DNA of 64,000 nt. Source: Streptomyces sp. MBT65. GTDB lineage: Bacteria; Actinomycetota; Actinomycetes; Streptomycetales; Streptomycetaceae. The stretch lies in NCBI RefSeq assembly GCF_016612545.1, contig NZ_JAENRY010000007.1, positions 29,205 through 93,204 of the forward strand, written 5' to 3'. This document shows positions 53,294 through 63,316 of the stretch, in pieces. Position 1 is the stretch's first letter; each line of letters starts with the position of its first letter. Made by a program: the position numbers and the translations under genes. The notes under the pieces are model-generated. The model ran no database searches, was not told the origin of the DNA, and saw nothing but the letters and a program-made list of their open reading frames with translations.

Positions 53294-54183
53294 GGTCTCC
53301 TCGCTTCTTCGGGATAGCCGAGCGCGTCGAGGGCCCCGACGACGGCGGTGCGGTCGTCGGGGCTCTTGGCGACCGTGCTGAGCGTGCGGACTATGTCGTC
53401 GCGGGTCAGCCGCGCGACCCGCAGGGCCGCCAGAGCGGAGACCCAGTCGATGGCCTCCGCCATGCCGGGCGCCTTGTCGAGGTCCAACTCGCGTACCTGG
53501 CCGATGAATTCGGTGGTGGACGCGATGAGTGGCTCGTTCGCGGCCGGTACCGTGCGGCGCAGGATCTCCGCCGTGCGTTCGGGCGTGGGGAAGTCGATCC
53601 AGTGGTAGAGGCAGCGCCTGCGCAGCGCGTCATGGAGTTCCCGGCTGCGGTTGGAGGTGAGCACGACGACGGGCGGCCGTACGGCGGTGAAGGTGCCCAA
53701 CTCCGGGACGCTGATGGACCGTTCGCCCAGGAACTCGAAGAGCAGCGCCTCGAACTCGTCGTCGGCCCGGTCGATCTCGTCGATCAACAGCACCGGCGGC
53801 AGCGGGCCTTGATGGCGTACCGCCCGCAACAGCGGCCGGTCGAGCAGGAATTCCGCGCTGAACAAATCGGCGTCGGACAGCTCCCGCCCGTGCGCCTCGG
53901 TCAGCCGGACGGCGAGCAGTTGGCGCTGGTAGTTCCACTCGTACAGTGCCTCGCCCGCCGTCAGTCCCTCGTAGCACTGGAGCCGGATGAGCGGGGTGTC
54001 CAGCGCCTTGGCAAGAGCCTTCGCGGCACTCGTCTTGCCCACGCCGGGCTCGCCCTCCAGCAGCAGTGGCCGGTCGAGCAGCGTGGCGAGGAGGAGGGCG
54101 GTCGCCGTGCCGTCGTCGACGAGGTGGCCGACCGCGTCGAGCCGTCGCCGTACGTCGTCGGCGTCCGTGAAGAGTTCGCTCAC
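53290..54183 (-). CDS. coxD: CoxD-type AAA+ (MoxR) ATPase
   Basis: 297-residue MoxR-family ATPase. Walker A is GEPGVGKT (44-51) and Walker B LLIDEID (132-138). The arginine-rich SNRSRELHDALRRRCLYHW segment is typical. GTG 54183 overlaps the preceding stop (GTGA). CoxD drives assembly of the Mo-Cu active site with CoxE. Confidence 0.93.
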   Translation of the reverse strand: MSELFTDADDVRRRLDAVGHLVDDGTATALLLATLLDRPLLLEGEPGVGKTSAAKALAKALDTPLIRLQCYEGLTAGEALYEWNYQRQLLAVRLTEAHGRELSDADLFSAEFLLDRPLLRAVRHQGPLPPVLLIDEIDRADDEFEALLFEFLGERSISVPELGTFTAVRPPVVVLTSNRSRELHDALRRRCLYHWIDFPTPERTAEILRRTVPAANEPLIASTTEFIGQVRELDLDKAPGMAEAIDWVSALAALRVARLTRDDIVRTLSTVAKSPDDRTAVVGALDALGYPEEARRP

Positions 54184-55055
54184 CCCGTGGCACCTGTGGA
54201 CCAGCGGTCCCGGCAGCCGGTCCCGCAGAACCAGAACTCGCCCTCCGCGGTGGCGAGATGGGGCGTGTCGGGGTGCACGGTCACGGTCATGCCGCACACC
54301 GGGTCCACCGCCTGGGAAGGGTGCTCGGGCACGGGGGCCTTCGCGGCGTGGATGACGCGCACCACGTCCGCGAGGATCGACAGCGCGATCTCGGGTGGCG
54401 TACGGGCGCCGATGTCCAACCCCGCCGGAGCCTGGACGCGGGCCCGTTCAGCCTCCGTCAGGCCGAGTTCGTCGAGCAGGGCGGCGGCGCGGCGGTGGCT
54501 GGCGACCAGCGCGATGTGCCCGACCCCCGCATCGAGGGCGGCGCGCAGGGACTCCGCGTCGCCCCGGCCCTGCCCGGCCACGATCACGGCGGCGGTGTGC
54601 TCGCCGGGCGGTCCTTCCGGCAGCGAGCGGGCCGTGGCGTAACCCAGCAGAGCCGCGAACGCGACGCAGGCCTCCGCGACGGGCGTGGTCCCCACGACCT
54701 CGATCAGCGGCGGTGGCAGCACCGGCTCCAGGAAGATCTCCAACGCCCCGCCTGACAGACAGGGGTTGATCACGACCCGCGCCCCGGGTGTCTCGGGGAA
54801 CTCGGCGTCCCCCTGCGGCAGGACGCGCAGCAGCAGTGGTCCGCCGTCGTGCAGGGCGCCGAGCGCGGCCGTACGGACCGAGCCCTCGGCGCACTGGCCG
54901 CCGACGAAACCGTCCATGGTGCCGTCGCCGTGGACGATGGCCTCGTCGCCCGGGTGTGCCGAGGCGGGTGCCTGGGCGCGGACCACACGCGCGTGGACGA
55001 ACGGCACACGCCGCTCGGTGAGTTCGAGTGCCCGGGCACTCAACTTGCCGGTCAT
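54180..55055 (-). CDS. XdhC/CoxI-type maturation factor with C-terminal YHS domain
   Basis: 291-residue XdhC-family protein involved in molybdenum-cofactor insertion or sulfuration. The N-terminal domain holds VHGDGTMDGFVGGQCAEGSV and the middle domain has the Rossmann-type region (AAVIVAGQGRGD). A short Cys-containing YHS-like module closes the protein (DPVCGM at 251-256, Cys277 and Cys281). ATG 55055 follows AAGGTGG. The YHS metal-binding module is an extra; it may carry copper or another metal to the CO dehydrogenase active site, which is inference. Confidence 0.88.
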   Translation of the reverse strand: MTGKLSARALELTERRVPFVHARVVRAQAPASAHPGDEAIVHGDGTMDGFVGGQCAEGSVRTAALGALHDGGPLLLRVLPQGDAEFPETPGARVVINPCLSGGALEIFLEPVLPPPLIEVVGTTPVAEACVAFAALLGYATARSLPEGPPGEHTAAVIVAGQGRGDAESLRAALDAGVGHIALVASHRRAAALLDELGLTEAERARVQAPAGLDIGARTPPEIALSILADVVRVIHAAKAPVPEHPSQAVDPVCGMTVTVHPDTPHLATAEGEFWFCGTGCRDRWSTGATG

Positions 55056-55066
55056 CACAGCCACCT

Positions 55067-57459
<2,393 letters not shown>

Positions 57460-57463
<4 letters not shown>

Positions 57464-58005
57464 GACGCGCTCCCCGAAGCAGAAGCAGAAGCAGAAGCAG
57501 AAGCAGAAGCAGAAGTGGCCTGTGTTTCCAGGGAAGTTCGGGTGCCCGCCTCTTCGGCCGCCGCCCACCTGATCGAACGGACGATGGTCGCGTAACCGGT
57601 GCAACGGCAGATCTGCCCGGAGATCGCCTCCCGGATCTCCGTGTCGGAGGGGTCGGGGTTGCGGTCCAGCAGCGCACGCGCGGTCATCATCATGCCGGGG
57701 GTGCAGAAGCCGCACTGCAAACCGTGGCATTCGACGAACCCGCGCTGTACCGGGTCGAGTTCACCGTTCTGTTCGAGCCCCTCCACGGTGCGTACCTCGT
57801 GCCCGCCCGCCATCGCGGCCAGCACGGTGCAGGACTTGACCGGCTCGCCGTCCAACCACACCACGCACGTACCGCAGTTGCTGGTGTCGCACCCCCAGTG
57901 GGTGCCGGTCAGCCGGAGGTGGTCGCGCAGGAAGTGGACCAGCAGCAGCCGCCCCTCTATCTCCCGGGTGACCTCTTCGCCGTTCACGACCATGCTCACC
58001 TGCAC
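57460..58005 (-). CDS. coxS: Carbon monoxide dehydrogenase small [2Fe-2S] subunit
   Basis: 181-residue iron-sulfur subunit. The plant-type [2Fe-2S] cluster uses CDTSNCGTC and Cys59 (39, 44, 47, 59). The second cluster uses CGFC and CRC (98, 101, 133, 135). GTG 58005 is best because AGGAGG lies 7 bases upstream. The C-terminal tail after residue ~160 is an unusual SASASASASASASGSAS run encoded by a hexanucleotide repeat. The core is otherwise complete. Confidence 0.94.
57476..57515. repeat. GAAGCA hexanucleotide tandem repeat in coxS 3' end
   Basis: Six full copies plus four bases of a seventh GAAGCA unit on the + strand (TGCTTC on the coding strand). It encodes an Ala-Ser repeat tail of CoxS just before the coxL start. 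A change in copy number keeps the frame. Confidence 0.95.
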
Positions 58006-58007
58006 GA

Positions 58008-58889
58008 TCACACCTCCTGTCCGTCGATGCGGGCCACCGACCGGCGCAGTACGCGCACGGTCAACTCCCGTGCCAGATGGCGCTTGTACTCGGCGCTGCC
58101 GCGTCGGTCGGTGACGGGGGAGCAGGCCTCGGCGGCGATGTCCCCGGCCTGTCCGTACAGTTCCTCGGTCGGGCGCCGGCCGCGCAGGGCGTCGGCGATG
58201 CCGGGGATGCCGGCCGTGTTGGGTCCCACGGCGGCGAGCCCGACGCGGGCGTCCGTGACCAGTCCGTCGCCGTCCAGCCACACCGCGGCACCGGCCGAGA
58301 CCACCGCCCAGTCACCGGCCCGGCGTTCGACCTTCTCGTACGCGCTGGATCCGTTCGGGCGGACGGGGAAGCGGACCTCGGTGAGGATCTCGGCGTCGCC
58401 GACGGCGGTCTCGTACGGCCCCCGGTGGAAGTCCTCCATGGACACGACCCGTTGGCCGTCCACGCCCTGGATCACGCAGCTGGCGTCGAGCGTGGTGCAC
58501 ACCGCGGACAGGTCCTCGGACGGGTCGGCCTGGCACAGGGAGCCGCCGAGCGTGCCCCGGTTGCGGACGACGGGGTCGGCGATGACGCGCTCGGCGTCCC
58601 GGAACACCGGGAAGGCGGCGACGAGTTCGTCCGACTCCAGCAGTTCGCGGTGGCGGGTCATCGCGCCGATGCGGATCAGTCCGGGTTCGACACGGACGTA
58701 ACCCAGCTCGTCGTGCAGGTCGTTGATGTCGATCAGGTACTCGAAGTTGGCCAGCCGCAACTTCATCATCGGGATCAGACTGTGTCCGCCGGCCACCAGC
58801 CGTGCCGTGTCGCCCAGCCGGTCGAGCAGCGCGACCGCCTCGCCGACGCTGCCGACCCGCTGGTACTCGAACGGAGCGGGAACCTGCAT
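58008..58889 (-). CDS. coxM: Carbon monoxide dehydrogenase medium FAD subunit
   Basis: 293-residue FAD-binding subunit. AGGHSLIPMMKLR and TLGGSLCQADPSED are the two FAD-binding loops of the CoxM/CutM family, and the length matches. It heads the cox operon and is separated from coxS by two bases. It transfers electrons from the iron-sulfur subunit to the quinone pool via CoxG. Confidence 0.95.
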   Translation of the reverse strand: MQVPAPFEYQRVGSVGEAVALLDRLGDTARLVAGGHSLIPMMKLRLANFEYLIDINDLHDELGYVRVEPGLIRIGAMTRHRELLESDELVAAFPVFRDAERVIADPVVRNRGTLGGSLCQADPSEDLSAVCTTLDASCVIQGVDGQRVVSMEDFHRGPYETAVGDAEILTEVRFPVRPNGSSAYEKVERRAGDWAVVSAGAAVWLDGDGLVTDARVGLAAVGPNTAGIPGIADALRGRRPTEELYGQAGDIAAEACSPVTDRRGSAEYKRHLARELTVRVLRRSVARIDGQEV

Positions 58890-58928
58890 TCCGCAATCCC
58901 CCTGTCCTGCACGGCAGTTGACCGGTCG

Positions 58929-58965
58929 GCCGGGTGCCGTGTCCGGGCCTCATTGGGCGCCCGGC
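58929..58965 (-). terminator. Possible hairpin terminator after DyP gene
   Basis: GCCGGGTGCC (58929-58938) and GGCGCCCGGC (58956-58965) form a 10-bp stem with one G-T pair, in the 110-base gap between the DyP stop and the coxM start. It would separate the DyP transcript from the cox operon. Confidence 0.4.
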
Positions 58966-58999
58966 GGACGGGGGTGTCAACGGCTGGTTAACCGTTCAC

Positions 59000-59995
59000 T
59001 TAAGTTGCCTGCCCCGGGGAAGCGGGCAGGTCGTCCAGGAAGTCCGCCGAGGGGACGAAGAAGAGGCTTCCGGTGACCGCCGTGGAGAAGTCCAGGATGC
59101 GGTCGTGGGACGCGGAGTCGGTGCCCAGGAACATGTTGCGCAGCATCTGCTCGGTGACCGAGGGCGTACGGGCGTAGCCGATGAAGTAGGTGCCGAACTC
59201 GCCCTGTGCCGCGCTGCCGAACGGCATGTTGTCGCGCAGGATCTTCCGCTCGGTGCCGTCCGGACCCGTGATGACGTTGAGGGCGATGTGCGAGTCGGCC
59301 GGTTTGACGTCGTCGTCCATCTCCATGTTGGTCAACTTCGAGCGTCCGACGGCCCGTTCCTGCTGCTCGACCGTCAACGCGTTCCAGGCCGCCATGTCGT
59401 GGACGTACTTCTGCACGATCACATAGCTGCCGCCCGCGAACTCCGGGTCCTCGCCACCGATCACCACCGCCTGGCGGGCCGTCTCCCCGACGGGGTTCTC
59501 GGTGCCGTCGACGAAGCCCAGCAGATCGCGCACGTCGAAGTACTGGAACCCGGACACCTCGTCACGCACGGCGACCGCGCCGCCCAGCCGGCCCATGATC
59601 TCGGTGACCAACTCGAAGCACAGGTCGGCCCGTACGGCCTTGATGTGGAACAGCAGGTCACCGGGGGTGGAGACGGCGGTGTGCCGGGCGCCGGTGAGTT
59701 CCTGGAACGGGTGCAACTCGACGGGGCGCGGGCCGTCGAACAGCCGGTCCCACGCCTGGGATCCGACACCGGTCACGCAACTGAGCCGCCCGTCCGGCGC
59801 GCGGAAGCCGATGGAGCGGATCAACCCGCCCAGATCGCCGAGGAGTTGGCGCACCGCCTCCTCGCCGCCCGGCTCCACGGTGACGACGAGGAAGGTCGCG
59901 CTGGGAGTCAGGGACTCCAGCACCGCCTGCGTGGTCGGGGCGGTCTCGCCGCCGCTGGTGCCGTCCAGGTGCTCGACCGAGCCGTCAACTGTCAT
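59000..59995 (-). CDS. Dye-decolorising (DyP-type) peroxidase
   Basis: 331-residue heme peroxidase. GFVDG (160-164) contains the distal aspartate, His236 in ADSHIALN is the proximal ligand candidate, and Arg254 in ILRDN the distal arginine. The size and absence of a signal peptide fit class B cytoplasmic DyPs, some of which are packed in encapsulins. ATG 59995 has GGAGG 9 bases upstream; a GTG at 60004 is possible. Confidence 0.93.
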   Translation of the reverse strand: MTVDGSVEHLDGTSGGETAPTTQAVLESLTPSATFLVVTVEPGGEEAVRQLLGDLGGLIRSIGFRAPDGRLSCVTGVGSQAWDRLFDGPRPVELHPFQELTGARHTAVSTPGDLLFHIKAVRADLCFELVTEIMGRLGGAVAVRDEVSGFQYFDVRDLLGFVDGTENPVGETARQAVVIGGEDPEFAGGSYVIVQKYVHDMAAWNALTVEQQERAVGRSKLTNMEMDDDVKPADSHIALNVITGPDGTERKILRDNMPFGSAAQGEFGTYFIGYARTPSVTEQMLRNMFLGTDSASHDRILDFSTAVTGSLFFVPSADFLDDLPASPGQAT

Positions 59996-60047
59996 GTACT
60001 CCACGCCTCCGCTGCGTCCTCCGAGGCGCCCGGCGGCACCTCGGAAC

Positions 60048-61091
60048 TCAGCCGAGTTTCCCAGTCCGCGCGTCCTGCCACAGATCCACCCCGCCGTCGA
60101 CGGCGTACGAGTCGATCTCGGCCAGCTCCTCGGTGCTGAAGTCGAGGTTGTCCAGCGCGGCCACGTTCTGTTCGAGCTGCTCCGGGCGCGAGGCGCCGAT
60201 CACGAGCGAGGTGACACGCTCGTCGCGCAGTGCCCAGGCGAGCGCCATCTGCGCAAGGGTCTGACCGCGCTTGGCCGCGATGTCGTTCAGCGCCCGCAGG
60301 CGGCGCACCATGTCCTCGGTCAGCCAGCCCGCGTCGAACGACGTGCCCTGCGCGGCCCGCGAGCCCTCCGGGATCCCGTCCAGGTACCGCCCGGTCAGCA
60401 GCCCCTGCGCCAGCGCCGTGAAACCGATGACCCCGAAGCCCTCGTCCCGCGCGGCATCCAGCAGCCCGTCGGTCTCTATCCAGCGGTTGAGCATGCTGTA
60501 CGACGGCTGGTGGATGAGCAGCGGTGTGCCCAGCTCACGCAGGATCGCGGCGGCCTCGCGGGAGCGCTCGGCGTCGTAGGAGGAGATACCGACGTAGAGG
60601 GCCTTGCCCTGGCGGACGGCGGTGTCCAGCGCGCCCATGGTCTCCTCGAGCGGGGTGCCCGCGTCGAGACGGTGGGAGTAGAAGATGTCCACGTAGTCGA
60701 GGCCGGTGCGCTTCAGGGACTGGTCCAGCGAGGCCAGGACGTACTTGCGGGAGCCGCCGCCCTGGCCGTAGGGGCCGGGCCACATGTCCCAGCCGGCCTT
60801 CGTGGAGACGATCAGCTCGTCCCGGTACGGCGCGAGGTCCTGCTTCAGCAGCCGGCCGAAGTTCTGCTCGGCGGCGCCGTAGGGTGGACCGTAGTTGTTC
60901 GCCAGGTCGTGGTGGGTGATGCCGAGGTCGAAGGCGCGCAGCGCGATCTCGCGCTGGGTCTCGAACGGGCGGTCGTCACCGAAGTTGTGCCAGTAGCCCA
61001 GCGAGAGCAGGGGCAGGTCGAGCCCCGAGCGGCCCGTGCGGCGGTAGCGCATCGTGCTGTCGTAGCGCCCCGGATCTGCGATGTGGTTCAC
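60048..61091 (-). CDS. Aldo/keto reductase (YghZ-like)
   Basis: 347-residue aldo/keto reductase. DLANNYGPPYG carries the Asp and catalytic Tyr, VSTKAGWDMW the Lys, and YSHRLDAGTP the His region. GTG 61091 (VNHIADPGRYDS) matches the N-terminus of the YghZ/L-glyceraldehyde-3-phosphate reductase group and its length; ATG 61052 would truncate it. It reduces an aldehyde or ketone with NADPH. It lies opposite the LLM gene, sharing a promoter region with the recurrent palindrome. Confidence 0.93.
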   Translation of the reverse strand: MNHIADPGRYDSTMRYRRTGRSGLDLPLLSLGYWHNFGDDRPFETQREIALRAFDLGITHHDLANNYGPPYGAAEQNFGRLLKQDLAPYRDELIVSTKAGWDMWPGPYGQGGGSRKYVLASLDQSLKRTGLDYVDIFYSHRLDAGTPLEETMGALDTAVRQGKALYVGISSYDAERSREAAAILRELGTPLLIHQPSYSMLNRWIETDGLLDAARDEGFGVIGFTALAQGLLTGRYLDGIPEGSRAAQGTSFDAGWLTEDMVRRLRALNDIAAKRGQTLAQMALAWALRDERVTSLVIGASRPEQLEQNVAALDNLDFSTEELAEIDSYAVDGGVDLWQDARTGKLG

Positions 61092-61177
61092 CCCGCCCAC
61101 TCTGCCCGCGCCCGCCGCACGCGTCCAACCGATCCCCGTCATCGGATTCAGCAGCGTCGGCACTGAATCAGCGCAGC

Positions 61178-61195
61178 GGCCCGCTGAGCGGACCG
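61178..61195. promoter_or_regulatory. GGCCCGCTGAGCGGACCG operator-like motif
   Basis: This 18-base block contains the palindrome CCGCTGAGCGG. It lies in the divergent promoter between the aldo/keto reductase (start 61091) and the LLM gene (start 61238). It differs from the block at 62360-62377 at one base only. Confidence 0.6.
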
Positions 61196-61237
61196 CTGTT
61201 GTTCGACGGCCTCTCGTTCGTCCCTAGGGTCCCTTTC

Positions 61238-62329
61238 ATGAACTGCGACATATCGGCGGGCGTCGATCAGGTGAGCGTCGACGAGAAACCGCTGCGGATC
61301 GGCGTGCGCGTCCCGCCCTGCGACCGGGCCGACCGGGTGGCCCGGACCGCGCGCCGGGCCGAGGACCTCGGCTTCGACCAAGTGTGGTTCCCGGACTCGC
61401 AGTTGCTGTGGCGGGACGTGTTCACCACCCTCACCGCCGCGGCCTTCGCCACCGAGCGGATCGGCCTCGGCACCGCCGTCACCAATCTGGCCACCCGGCA
61501 CCCGTCCGTCGTCGCGTCGGCCGCCCGCAGTGTCGCGGAACTCGCGCCCGGCCGGTTCACCCTCGGCCTCGGCGTGGGCAACAGCTCCGTCGCCCCCGTC
61601 GGTCTGCCGCAGACCGGCTCGGCGGCACTGCGCGAGGGCATGAGCATGCTGCGCGCCCTGCTGGACGGGCGCGAGTGGGACTTCGAGGGCAAGGTCCGCT
61701 CCCGGCTGCGCGACCCCCAGCCGTCCGTGCCGCTGCACCTGGCGGCGAGCGGCCCCCGCAACCTGCGGCTCGCCGGCGAGATCGCCGACGGGGTCATCCT
61801 GCTCAGCGGAGTCTCGCCGCGCACCCTGGCCGCCGCCACCGCCCGGGTCCGCGAGGGCGCCGAGGCGGCCGGCCGGAACGCCGAGAGACTGCCGGTGACC
61901 GTGTCCGCGTTCTGCGAGGTGACCGACGACATCGAGGCCGACGCCCGCCTGATCAAACCGATCTGCGCCTCGATCGCCCAGAACGGCGGCGCGTCCTTCC
62001 TCGCCCTCGCCGGCATCGACGTGGACGTCCCCGAGACGATCGAGGGCGTCCACCCGGACCTCGTGCACGCCGAGGACTGGGACGCGGCCGCAACATGCTC
62101 ACCACGTACATCGGATGGACGGCGAAGCCGGTGTGCGAGGGGTCGACGAGATGCGGCGCGCTCTCGCCGGCCGCCCGCGCGAACTCCGCCGCGTCCTCGG
62201 CCCGCACGACACCCAACGACCGCCGGTCCCACCTCCCCACCGACGCCCGGGCCCGTTCCTCGACCAGCTCCAACCCGGCGTTCCGGAGCATGCGCTGCCT
62301 CCTGTCCTCATCCGATGCCCGGACGCTAA
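61238..62329 (+). pseudogene. LLM-class flavin (F420-type) oxidoreductase, 3' end replaced
   Basis: The first ~284 residues are a good LLM-class flavin-dependent oxidoreductase (IGVRVPPCDRADRVAR, GFDQVWFPDSQLLW, RIGLGTAVTNLATRHP, GRFTLGLGVGNSS). After GVHPDLVHAEDWDAA (about 62090) the frame runs into sequence antisense to a MaoC-like gene and becomes Arg/Pro/Ser-rich junk to the stop at 62329. Family members continue for roughly 40-60 more residues. It therefore appears truncated by a deletion or misjoin, and is probably inactive. Confidence 0.8.
61953..62291 (-). pseudogene. MaoC-like dehydratase, 5' fragment
   Basis: ATG 62291 with a GGAGG site starts a protein beginning MLRNAGLELVEERA, with AEFARAAGESAPHLVDPSH and FAVHPMYVVSML (to about 62095). 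This looks like the N-terminus of a MaoC/FAS1-like acyl-CoA dehydratase. Beyond 62095 the frame enters the antisense of the LLM gene and is meaningless until the stop at 61953. Only about 65 of an expected 250 or more residues remain. It is convergent with the equally truncated LLM gene at the same junction. Confidence 0.65.
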
Positions 62330-62359
62330 GGACTCCGCGCCCCCGACCGCCACGGACCT

Positions 62360-62377
62360 GGCCCGCTCAGCGGACCG
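62360..62377. promoter_or_regulatory. GGCCCGCTCAGCGGACCG operator-like motif
   Basis: 18-base block with palindrome CCGCTCAGCGG, 42 bases upstream of the alpha/beta hydrolase ATG and between it and the divergent MaoC fragment start (62291). Seventeen of 18 bases are identical to 61178-61195. Confidence 0.6.
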
Positions 62378-62418
62378 TTCCGCTTGGGCGCGATCCGGCG
62401 CCGTCACACCATCGGGAC

Positions 62419-63285
62419 ATGGACCTCATGGACATCCAGGCGCCCCCGGAGGGCACCTACGCGGAAGCGGACGGCGTCAAGTACCACTACGTCGAGCTGG
62501 GGGAGGGCAGCGCCACGGTCTTCCTGCACGGCGGCGGCCCCGGCTGCACCGGCTGGTCGGACTTCGGGCAGGTGGCCCCCCTGTTCGCGGCGGACCGCCG
62601 CTGCCTGCTCGTCGACATCCTCCAGTACGGCAAGTCCGCCAAGCCCGTCATCGAGGGCCCCATGTGGGACTACCACGCGGCCAAGACCGTCGCCCTGCTC
62701 GACGAACTCGGCATCGACCGCGCCGACTTCGTCTGCAACTCCTGGAGCGGCACCATCGCCCTCGACCTCGCCGCCAAGTACCCCGAGCGCGTACGGTCGT
62801 TGGTCATCACCGGCAGCATGCCCGTCTTCTACGGCCCCCTCGCGCCGCTGCCGGAAGGCGGCCGGCGCGGCCGTAACGCCCGTGACGTGTACTACGGCGG
62901 CACCGGCCCCTCGTGGCAGAAGATGCGCGAACTCATCGCCCGCCTGGAGTGGTTCGACCCGGACGCCGTCCCCGACGGCACGGTGACCCTGCGCTACGAA
63001 CAGAGCCTCGACCCCGAGGAGACCGCGCTCGCCGGCGCCTCCGACAACCCGCGCGGCGACTGGCAGGACCTCACCGCCGAACTCGGCCTGATCGCCGCGC
63101 CGACGCTCTTCGTGTGGGGCATGCAGGACGCGTTCCTGACGCCGGACTACCCGCTGATGCTGGCCCGCATGATCCCCAAGGGCAACCTGCACGTGATGAG
63201 CCAGGCCTCCCATCACCCGCAGGAGGAACGGCCGTACGACTACCACAGCGTCGTCACCGGCTTCCTGAACCAGCAGCACAACTGA
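62419..63285 (+). CDS. Alpha/beta hydrolase (MCP-hydrolase-like)
   Basis: 288-residue alpha/beta hydrolase. HGGGPGCTGWSDF is the oxyanion region, CNSWSGTIAL carries the nucleophile Ser (GxSxG is altered to NSWSG), GMQDAFLTPDY the Asp and QASHHPQEE the His. It resembles C-C bond hydrolases of meta-cleavage pathways, like the enzyme at 28880, but is diverged. ATG 62419 has only a weak ribosome site; ATG 62428 is an alternative. It is preceded by the recurrent palindrome, which ties it to the catabolic regulon. Confidence 0.9.
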   Translation: MDLMDIQAPPEGTYAEADGVKYHYVELGEGSATVFLHGGGPGCTGWSDFGQVAPLFAADRRCLLVDILQYGKSAKPVIEGPMWDYHAAKTVALLDELGIDRADFVCNSWSGTIALDLAAKYPERVRSLVITGSMPVFYGPLAPLPEGGRRGRNARDVYYGGTGPSWQKMRELIARLEWFDPDAVPDGTVTLRYEQSLDPEETALAGASDNPRGDWQDLTAELGLIAAPTLFVWGMQDAFLTPDYPLMLARMIPKGNLHVMSQASHHPQEERPYDYHSVVTGFLNQQHN

Positions 63286-63316
63286 CCCCGTACGACCGAC
63301 TCTCCGGGGAGGAGAC

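Noticed and set aside
57476..57515. Repeat considered as CRISPR or mobile-element trace
   Set aside because: A single 6-base microsatellite without spacers or palindromic repeats, inside coxS.
57464..57730. Longer coxL start extending through the repeat
   Set aside because: That stretch reads as HFCFCFCF in the coxL frame and is already the coxS 3' end; ATG 57463 has a GGGGAG site.
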